A stretch of 11,085 nt of DNA from an uncultured bacterium (GTDB taxonomy: Bacteria > Actinomycetota > Aquicultoria > SKW223 > CALKMS01). A program made the position numbers and the translations under genes. The DNA lies in assembly GCA_938091145.1 (NCBI GenBank), contig CALKMS010000023.1, positions 1 through 11,085 of the forward strand, in the 5' to 3' direction. Shown in pieces: positions 6,209 through 11,085 of the stretch (its first letter is position 1; each line of letters starts with the position of its first letter). The notes under the pieces were generated by a model. The model ran no database searches. It had not been told where the DNA came from and saw nothing but the letters and a program-made list of their open reading frames with translations.

Positions 6209-6727
6209 TCAAAGTTTGAGAAAGCGTTTCAACTTCACATAATAGAACTTCTCATTTTTTTGAGTTTTCCCCTCTTCAAATTCCACGTCAACCCTAACTT
6301 CTCCCGACTCGAAACCAAGCAAAGCACCCGGCAATCCCTTGATGCTTTGCTCAAGAGTCCGAGTTGTCTTAAACCCTTTGCCCGTTAATTCCTTTTGATA
6401 AAAGCTTTTGAGCTCCTCAAGAGTAGCCGTTGAAACATACTGAACTGTTCCGTAACTTTGGCCTCCTTCTTGCTTAAGATCAGATGAAAGGCGAAAGGAC
6501 TTAGGCGGTCGCGGAATATCAGAGAAATCATTCCCAGCCGCATCTTTAGTCGGCAAAGCTGGCAAGCTCGGCTCCGCTTCCTGCAAAAGTTTTCTTTGCT
6601 CTTCTCTTTCCGCCTCATCTTGAGCTTTCCGATCAACCCCTGATGGTCCACATCCAACCGCTGAAAATATTAAAAAAATTACTAATAAAAAACTTGAAAA
6701 TCTCAAAAATTTTTTCTCAACCTCCAT
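6209..6727 (-). CDS. Putative lipoprotein inside the cytochrome operon, function unknown
   Basis: The 172-residue protein has a basic start and a hydrophobic stretch (about 8-22) ending in a good lipobox AVGC, with Cys26 lipidated. A charged, Glu/Gln-rich helical linker (about 32-50) follows, then a compact domain at about 70-172. This domain begins with DIPRPPKSFRL and continues with Y-G-T-V-Q-Y-V, a helix (LEELKSFYQKEL) and strands around VRVDVEFEEG. The pattern resembles small alpha/beta lipoprotein domains whose function is not known; I cannot name a family. It has no cysteines beyond the lipidation site, so it binds no heme c. It lies 13 nt after the second cytochrome gene and 6 nt before the third, with a strong AGGAGGTG site. 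It may assemble or anchor the cytochromes (inference from position). Confidence 0.85.
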   Translation of the reverse strand: MEVEKKFLRFSSFLLVIFLIFSAVGCGPSGVDRKAQDEAEREEQRKLLQEAEPSLPALPTKDAAGNDFSDIPRPPKSFRLSSDLKQEGGQSYGTVQYVSTATLEELKSFYQKELTGKGFKTTRTLEQSIKGLPGALLGFESGEVRVDVEFEEGKTQKNEKFYYVKLKRFLKL

Positions 6728-6740
6728 CTATTTTCACCTC

Positions 6741-7625
6741 CTATGGCATTACCCCATGACATCTAACACAAAACTGAGTTTTGTGACAAGCCAAACAGTT
6801 TTTGCGGTCAGGAGCAACTTTAAACCGATGGTTAGTCCGCCAGCGCCCAATGTGAGATGCGGGCTTTTTCTGATGACATTCTGAGCACCAGTCAGGCCTC
6901 CAGCCGTGGCACTCATTACAATTCTCCGTCTTAGATAATGCGCCATGAACCTTTAGCCAGTCCGGGCGCTTATGGGAAGCCGGGTAAGCTTTTTCAGTAT
7001 GACAAGCATCGCAACGGTCTGTTGCTTTTTTACCGTTATGACAAGTCAAACAGGTTTCCATCGGCACCACACTTTTCTTAGCTCCCTTTGGTCGATGATG
7101 AACCAGGTTTGAGTGGCATTCAAGACAGGTCAATTCCATCTTAGTCACATGTAAAGGATGAGGAATTATCAAATCACCAGCGGCGGTAACTCGCTTTTCC
7201 GCAATATGACACTGAAGGCAAACATTATTGGAAGGCTTACTGGTGCCAATGTTACCACTTCCGGCCAGAAAAAAACGAATTATATAAATAGCTGTTCGAG
7301 CTCGACCCAGAACCTGATTCATAAAGCCAGGTTCAATGTGGCAAGTAACACAACCAATGCTAGAATGAGTAGAGGTATTCCAATCGTTGTAATAAGGAAC
7401 CATTACGTGGCAACTTTTACAAAAAACGGGAGAGGTAGTATAAATAGCACCGCCAACCAAAAAAGCCACAACTAAGAGAAAGACAAAGCCAGTTATCAAA
7501 ACCACTTTAAAGCTTTCCTTAGCTTTATCAATCACTTTCCGAGCGTAGTGCTTTCTCTGCAAACCGTAAAGGATGAAACACCAATATTTTTCTAATAGTC
7601 TTTTAAAAATTTTATAAATCTTCAT
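6741..7625 (-). CDS. NapC/NirT-type membrane-anchored decaheme cytochrome c
   Basis: This 294-residue protein has an unusually long basic cytoplasmic start (about 40 residues), a transmembrane helix at about 41-62 and ten CXXCH heme sites. The heme cysteines begin at 69, 92, 136, 167, 192, 205, 236, 247, 277 and 286. The segment CKSCHVMVPYYNDW, the next heme (CVTCH) and EPGF (98-101) match the start of NapC/NrfH quinol dehydrogenases. Conserved non-motif histidines (for example in LIIPHPLH and the SH-x6-7-VHG segment) are probable distal ligands. Family knowledge suggests menaquinol oxidation at the membrane and transfer along a heme chain outside the cell membrane. The ATG follows GGTGAGG closely. 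It is 14 nt downstream of the first cytochrome gene. It aligns along its whole length with both neighbouring cytochromes. Confidence 0.93.
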   Translation of the reverse strand: MKIYKIFKRLLEKYWCFILYGLQRKHYARKVIDKAKESFKVVLITGFVFLLVVAFLVGGAIYTTSPVFCKSCHVMVPYYNDWNTSTHSSIGCVTCHIEPGFMNQVLGRARTAIYIIRFFLAGSGNIGTSKPSNNVCLQCHIAEKRVTAAGDLIIPHPLHVTKMELTCLECHSNLVHHRPKGAKKSVVPMETCLTCHNGKKATDRCDACHTEKAYPASHKRPDWLKVHGALSKTENCNECHGWRPDWCSECHQKKPASHIGRWRTNHRFKVAPDRKNCLACHKTQFCVRCHGVMP

Positions 7626-7639
7626 TCACCTCACCCTTT

Positions 7640-8482
7640 TTAATCATGACACCTCAAGCATATATTATCCTCTGCGTGACAAGCCTGGCAGGTAGTTAAA
7701 CCTTTTTTAGCGATTTCAAATCGGTGAGTTGCTTTAAAATTGCCAACCAAATGACTGGTCGGCTTCTTCTTGTGGCAATCACGACAAAAGTCCTTGGTAT
7801 AGCCGTGGCATTTAGCACAGTCTTCTTTCTTGGGGTAAGTAACGCCGTGTAAACGGGGAAAATCAGCTTGCCGATGAGAAGGTGGCAAAGCCTTTCGAGT
7901 ATGACAAGCATTGCACTTATTAGTAGCGTGAATGCCATTGTGGCATTTCTCCCAACAAACCGGGTGAAAATAAGCAGCGCCTACTTTGGTCGTTTCTTCG
8001 CTTCCTTCAGCTTCCAAAGTGGTATGAAGATTGTGATGACAATCACTGCAACGCAACTTTAGAAACTCAACATGGTGTTGATGGGGGATAACCAAATCAC
8101 CACCGGGAGAAACTACGCGGTTAGCGCTGTGGCAAATTTCACAAGACTCATTAGGAATAGGCCTTTTTAACTTAACCGGTTTATCAGGAAAAAGAAAATG
8201 AACAAAAATATAATTCCAGCTCCCCAACTTATGTTTCAGATAGTTAAAAAAGCCGGGTTCGGCGTGGCATTGAACACAATTACAATTTTGATGAGCTGAT
8301 TTTGACCAGGAAGCGTAATAAGGCTTTATTTCATGACAGAGATTACAAAAAGATGGGCTAGAACTATAAACAAAACCAGCTACCGCCAAAAGCAAAATAA
8401 CCACCAAAACAATAACTATCTGTTTTTTTCGGCTTTTCTTTGGCGGTACTTCCTCTACTCTTTCCTCTCCTTCTATTTCCAT
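7640..8482 (-). CDS. NapC/NirT-type membrane-anchored decaheme cytochrome c with one CX3CH site
   Basis: This is the first gene of the operon (280 aa). It has a charged cytoplasmic start, a transmembrane helix at about 21-40 and an extracytoplasmic multiheme domain. Nine CXXCH sites begin at residues 46, 69, 114, 145, 190, 222, 233, 265 and 275. A tenth site, CWEKCH at 176-181, has three residues between the cysteines and aligns with ordinary CXXCH sites of both paralogs. The opening CNLCHEIKPYYASW, then CVQCH and EPGFF (75-79), fit the NapC/NrfH quinol dehydrogenase pattern. Extra histidines (VIPHQHH, PPSH, RLHG, TSH, THRF) are likely heme ligands. The start is supported by a GGTGGGG stretch 5 nt upstream and by the promoter further upstream. 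A role in menaquinol oxidation is inferred from family; the terminal acceptor is unknown. Confidence 0.93.
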   Translation of the reverse strand: MEIEGEERVEEVPPKKSRKKQIVIVLVVILLLAVAGFVYSSSPSFCNLCHEIKPYYASWSKSAHQNCNCVQCHAEPGFFNYLKHKLGSWNYIFVHFLFPDKPVKLKRPIPNESCEICHSANRVVSPGGDLVIPHQHHVEFLKLRCSDCHHNLHTTLEAEGSEETTKVGAAYFHPVCWEKCHNGIHATNKCNACHTRKALPPSHRQADFPRLHGVTYPKKEDCAKCHGYTKDFCRDCHKKKPTSHLVGNFKATHRFEIAKKGLTTCQACHAEDNICLRCHD

Positions 8483-8513
8483 AATTCCCCCACCTATGGG
8501 TTATTTTAATCTG

Positions 8514-8542
8514 ATTTTACAAAACATAAAGCAAAGTGTAAA
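8514..8542 (-). promoter_or_regulatory. Promoter of the cytochrome operon
   Basis: On the minus strand TTTACA (8537-8542) and TAAAAT (8514-8519) are 17 nt apart, each one base from consensus. The predicted start near 8507 leaves a leader of about 25 nt that includes the G-rich ribosome site before the ATG at 8482. This is the best promoter match in the window. Confidence 0.55.
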
Positions 8543-8557
8543 GAAAATTTTTCACTT
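8534..8557. promoter_or_regulatory. Inverted repeat between nrdR and the cytochrome operon, candidate shared operator
   Basis: AAGTGTAAA and TTTTCACTT are 9 bp half-sites with one mismatch, separated by six bases. The repeat covers the -35 of the cytochrome promoter and touches the putative -35 of nrdR (8556-8561). It does not match NrdR, FNR or CRP consensus sites. The regulator is unknown and chance in AT-rich DNA is possible. Confidence 0.35.
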
Positions 8558-8584
8558 GTTGTTTCTTTTAAAAAATGATATTTT
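8556..8584 (+). promoter_or_regulatory. Putative promoter of nrdR
   Basis: TTGTTG (8556-8561) and an extended -10, TGA-TATTTT (hexamer 8579-8584), are 17 nt apart. Transcription would start at about 8591, within three bases of the ATG at 8594. With no Shine-Dalgarno sequence present, this suggests a leaderless mRNA. Confidence 0.4.
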
Positions 8585-8593
8585 TAATTCTTG

Positions 8594-9118
8594 ATGAAAT
8601 GCCCGTTTTGCCACCATAACGAGTCTAAAGTACTTGACTCACGCATAACTGAAGCTGGCGACAGCATCCGAAGACGGCGCGAGTGTAGCAAATGCAAAAA
8701 AAGGTTCACCACATACGAGAGGGTTGAAGAAATTCCTTTAACAGTCATAAAAAAAGACGGCACTCATGAGCCATTTGACCGAAACAAAATTTTAACTGGG
8801 CTTTTGCGCGCAACCGTTAAAAGAAAGGTCCCCCGGGAAAAATTAGAAAACATAATTGCCGAAATAGAAAGCGACTTGCGGAATAACTTTCGCTACGAAG
8901 TAAAATCAAAAGAAATTGGGGAGATGATTCTGGAAAAGCTATTGAGAACCGACAAAGTTGCTTATATCCGCTTCGCCTCAGTTTATCGAGAGTTTCAGGA
9001 TACAGCGGAATTTCTGAAAGAACTTGACCGCTTAGAGAAGCAGGCTACGAAAATAAGAGAAGAAGCAAGTAGTAGAAAAATAAAAGAAGCAGTGAAAAAA
9101 CAAGAAACTTCAAACTAA
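8594..9118 (+). CDS. nrdR: Transcriptional repressor NrdR
   Basis: NrdR is the zinc-ribbon/ATP-cone repressor of ribonucleotide reductase genes. It senses dATP/ATP and binds tandem NrdR boxes. The 174-residue protein begins with the invariant MKCPFC, and the zinc ribbon uses Cys3, Cys6, Cys31 and Cys34, ending in KCKKRFTTYER. The ATP-cone spans about residues 48-138, opening with VIKKDGTHEPFD and containing the VAYIRFASVYREF signature. A lysine-rich tail of about 25 residues follows. The start is set at the ATG (8594), because MKCPFC is the universal N-terminus; the in-frame TTG one codon upstream is unlikely. No ribonucleotide reductase gene is in the window. The gene diverges from the cytochrome operon across about 110 bp. 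Assignment is certain. Confidence 0.97.
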   Translation: MKCPFCHHNESKVLDSRITEAGDSIRRRRECSKCKKRFTTYERVEEIPLTVIKKDGTHEPFDRNKILTGLLRATVKRKVPREKLENIIAEIESDLRNNFRYEVKSKEIGEMILEKLLRTDKVAYIRFASVYREFQDTAEFLKELDRLEKQATKIREEASSRKIKEAVKKQETSN

Positions 9119-9267
9119 AGCGGAAAAGAAAAAAACTAAGCAGAAAAAGGGCGAAAAAGATGATACCCCATACTCCTTTTTTTCTGTCCAAACGAAAAGG
9201 AAGTAAGGTAAAAAAGATCATTATCAAAATTAAAACCGCATATTTCATTTCGCTATCATAACTCAAA

Positions 9268-10470
9268 ATGAAAATCTTGGTAACCTCGGCTCAATTCAAA
9301 ACTTGCCTTTCAACTTATCAAGTTGTCAATGAAATCACTAAAGGAGTAAAAAGGGCTCTGCCTGAAGCGGAAATTATCGTTGAGCCGCTGGCTGATGGGG
9401 GAGAAGGAACATCGCAAATTATCACCAAAACTCTAGGTGGCACCCTCATCAAAACTAAAGTTAGCGGACCTTTGGGCAAGAAAACTCTAGCTACCTTTGG
9501 CTTAGTTGCTCTTCCCTTTTTAAAACCTGAGCCTCCATTTGTTTCTCAAAATTCTCAAAAGGTAAAAACCGCCGTCATCGAAATGGCAGCGGCGGCTGGC
9601 TTAAGTTTAGTTCCAGAAAGTTTAAGAAATCCAATGAACACCACCACTTTCGGTGTTGGGGAATTAATTTTAAAAGCCGTTCAAAAAGGAGCAAGACAAA
9701 TAATTTTAGGTCTTGGAGACAGTGCCACCAACGATGGGGGCATTGGAGCGCTGAGCGCTTTAGGCATTTACTTTCTTGATCGGAAAGGAAAACCCGTTAA
9801 ACCAATTGGTTCAGCTTTGAATGAAATTTCCTCTTTGAAAGTTTGCTTAAAGAGCCAAAATTTAAAGAAAGTAAAAATCATTTTAGCTACCGACGTAAAA
9901 AATCCTTTACTGGGGAAGGAAGGCGCCAGTCGAGTTTTTGCCTCTCAAAAAGGTGCCAGGCCTGAAGAAGTCGAGAAGCTAGAAAAGGGACTACGTAACC
10001 TCAGCAAAGTGTTAAAAAATTTCACCGGCAAAAAAGAAGAGTTACGGCCAGGAGCGGGAGCCGCTGGCGGCTTAGGTTTTGGTTTGTCCCATTTTTTCGA
10101 CACCACCTACCTTTCTGGTGCTTCCCTGGTATTAGAAATTCTGAGAATTGAAGAGAAATTAGAGAAGGTCCAGGCCGTCTTTACTGGCGAAGGAAGTTTT
10201 GATCAAAAGAGCCTCAAAGGAAAAGTTCCTTTTCTTTTAATAAAAAAAGCATCTCAAAGAGGTATTCCTGTTTACTTAATCAGTGGAAAAATTAGTTTAA
10301 AAGAAAGCGAACTAAAAAAGTTAGGGATCAAAAAATCGATTAGTCTAATCTCTTTAGCTAAAAACGAGGAGGAAAGCAAAAAGAAAGCAAAAAGCCTACT
10401 CCGAAAAGCCGGTTATATTTTAAGCCTCGAGCTGGCTGAGAATAAGTTCAAGGACTTCAGCAAAGCCTAA
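9268..10470 (+). CDS. Glycerate kinase (GlxK/GarK family)
   Basis: This enzyme phosphorylates D-glycerate with ATP, giving 2-phosphoglycerate in characterised GlxK/GarK members, and feeds it into glycolysis. At 400 residues it is slightly longer than the usual 370-380. Clear family motifs are ADGGEGT (42-48), EMAAAAGLSLVP (105-116), the TTTFGVGEL segment (125-133), GDSATNDGGIGALSALG (150-166), LATDVKNPLLG (206-216), PGAGAAGGLGFGL (261-273) and TGEGSFD (306-312). The N-terminal motif, normally APDSFKGSLSA, is altered to TSAQFKTCLST (6-16): the aspartate and first serine are replaced while Phe10 and Lys11 remain. The ATG fits the family start but has no ribosome site. The last 51 bases overlap the end of the convergent HAD gene. 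No other glycerate or glyoxylate pathway gene is visible. Confidence 0.93.
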   Translation: MKILVTSAQFKTCLSTYQVVNEITKGVKRALPEAEIIVEPLADGGEGTSQIITKTLGGTLIKTKVSGPLGKKTLATFGLVALPFLKPEPPFVSQNSQKVKTAVIEMAAAAGLSLVPESLRNPMNTTTFGVGELILKAVQKGARQIILGLGDSATNDGGIGALSALGIYFLDRKGKPVKPIGSALNEISSLKVCLKSQNLKKVKIILATDVKNPLLGKEGASRVFASQKGARPEEVEKLEKGLRNLSKVLKNFTGKKEELRPGAGAAGGLGFGLSHFFDTTYLSGASLVLEILRIEEKLEKVQAVFTGEGSFDQKSLKGKVPFLLIKKASQRGIPVYLISGKISLKESELKKLGIKKSISLISLAKNEEESKKKAKSLLRKAGYILSLELAENKFKDFSKA

Positions 10471-11085
10471 GTTCATTGGCTCACGGGTAACAAAAACATT
10501 ATCTTTTGCTTCAAGGGCTCGAAAGATTTCGGGGTGTTTCTCAACCCCATTTTTCACCACAAAAAAAAACCCGACTTCTGAAGCTATATCCAAGTCCGAT
10601 AAGGAATCACCAATAGCGACTGTCTCCTCTTTTCTTAAACCACGGATTTCTTTGTCTTTTGCCACTGCCTTGCCTTTGCTTAAACCTGCCGGCACCAAGT
10701 GGTAAGCGTGAACCTCAGGAAGATCAGGGTCAAGATTCCCACGGCTAAAAATTGCTCCATTATCTAAAAGTTCAAGACTGGCATACCCTTTCTTTTGAAG
10801 AAGAGAGTTTGCTTCGTTAAGATTCAGCCATCCTCGAAAAACCAGCGTGCACCTTCTTCCTTCCGACCAGGGAGTATGATGCTCAAGCCGACCTTTGTAA
10901 GTTTTAAAAAGTAAATCAACCGCGCCCGAGTTAACAATTGCCTGATGAGGATTATCACCTTCCCAAGGTAGAGAAAAGTTCTGAAAATAGCTTTTTTTCC
11001 CCAAGTCGTAAATGTAAATGTAAAGAGGAAAGATATAGTAGAGCCAGTAGACCTTGAAAACCTCCTTACCAATATAAACTTTTTT
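10420..11085 (-). CDS. HAD-superfamily (Cof-type, HAD-IIB-like) hydrolase, 5' end beyond the window
   Basis: The reading frame stays open to the right edge (27 codons upstream of a TTG at 11004), so the true start lies outside and 221 residues are visible. The C-terminal half carries the late HAD motifs: SKGKAVAK, with the motif III lysine, and GDSLSDLDIASEVG, the motif IV metal-binding acidic loop. A VVKNGVEKHPEI segment follows, typical of Cof-type phosphatases. The middle would be the cap domain, opening with QAIVNSGAVDLLF, similar to the N-G-A strand of such proteins. Motifs I (DxD) and II are not visible and should lie upstream. These enzymes dephosphorylate sugar phosphates or phosphoglycerate-type substrates; the substrate here is unknown. 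Its end overlaps glycerate kinase by 51 bases. Confidence 0.85.
   Translation of the reverse strand, partial: KKVYIGKEVFKVYWLYYIFPLYIYIYDLGKKSYFQNFSLPWEGDNPHQAIVNSGAVDLLFKTYKGRLEHHTPWSEGRRCTLVFRGWLNLNEANSLLQKKGYASLELLDNGAIFSRGNLDPDLPEVHAYHLVPAGLSKGKAVAKDKEIRGLRKEETVAIGDSLSDLDIASEVGFFFVVKNGVEKHPEIFRALEAKDNVFVTREPMNLGFAEVLELILSQLEA

Noticed and set aside
9144..9183. Possible terminator after nrdR (AAAAAGG ... CCTTTTT with a T-run)
   Set aside because: The loop is about 24 nt and the stem nearly all A/T, so it is likely chance in A- and T-rich sequence.
9045..9266. Minus-strand 73-codon very hydrophobic frame overlapping the end of nrdR
   Set aside because: The Leu/Phe-rich peptide is what lysine-rich NrdR tail and A-rich DNA give when read antisense, and it has no ribosome site. 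The part starting at an internal ATG (MKYAVLIL) looks slightly protein-like, so it is not fully excluded.
10420..11004. Taking the TTG at 11004 as the true start of the HAD gene
   Set aside because: The frame remains open upstream to the edge and motif I of HAD enzymes is still missing, so the gene most likely starts outside the window.
10824..11072. Minus-strand 82-codon frame near the right edge with an AAGGAGG nearby
   Set aside because: It overlaps the HAD frame, which is open to the window end and has family motifs; the short frame has none.
1..11085. CRISPR arrays, tRNA/rRNA genes, insertion sequences, toxin-antitoxin pairs or phage genes
   Set aside because: No regularly spaced repeats, no recognisable RNA genes and no transposase, integrase or phage-like proteins were seen on either strand.

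Overview
This is an 11 kb window of AT-rich bacterial DNA with a dense, mostly chromosomal gene layout. Two features point to a monoderm, Actinomycetota-like host. The DnaK N-terminal domain lacks the roughly 24-residue insertion found in diderm (Gram-negative) DnaKs. It also reads RHMG at residues 71-74 and HLGGDDWD at residues 203-210, forms I associate with Actinomycetota. The low GC, the clostridial-type 2[4Fe-4S] ferredoxin and three multiheme cytochromes suggest an anaerobic, deep-branching member of that phylum. This placement is inference and no search was run.

Layout from left to right. (1) The 5' part of dnaK on the minus strand (1-712) has its promoter and an unusual inverted repeat in 713-790. 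(2) A ferredoxin gene reads rightward (1043-1228). (3) A minus-strand cluster (4394 to 1535) encodes a short putative lipoprotein, a membrane-anchored NTF2-like protein and a class A penicillin-binding protein. Their start and stop codons overlap (TAATG, then ATGA), so they are translationally coupled. (4) A divergent pair reads rightward: a stand-alone Lrp/AsnC-type RAM domain and 5-formyltetrahydrofolate cyclo-ligase, overlapping by 22 nt. (5) A four-gene minus-strand operon (8482 to 5264) holds the main interest. It encodes three paralogous NapC/NirT-type membrane-anchored multiheme c-type cytochromes (10, 10 and 12 heme sites) and one putative lipoprotein, with 6-14 nt between genes. (6) nrdR diverges from that operon (8594-9118). 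(7) A GlxK-type glycerate kinase (9268-10470) overlaps tail-to-tail with a HAD phosphatase gene that runs off the right edge.

The cytochrome operon looks like an uncharacterised electron-transfer module. Three related quinol-dehydrogenase-like anchors carry about 32 heme sites in all, with no recognisable catalytic partner in the window. One heme site is an atypical CX3CH. A sigma-70-like promoter (TTTACA-17-TAAAAT) precedes the operon, and a 9+9 bp inverted repeat lies where it could act on both the operon and nrdR. The remaining genes are housekeeping: protein folding, peptidoglycan synthesis, folate metabolism, ribonucleotide reductase regulation and glycerate metabolism.

Several genes (nrdR, the lipoprotein gene starting at 4394 and the glycerate kinase gene) have no Shine-Dalgarno sequence, and a -10-like hexamer lies only about 8-10 nt before the start codon. 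This suggests leaderless mRNAs, which are common in Actinomycetota. I found no tRNA, rRNA, CRISPR array, insertion sequence or transposase.
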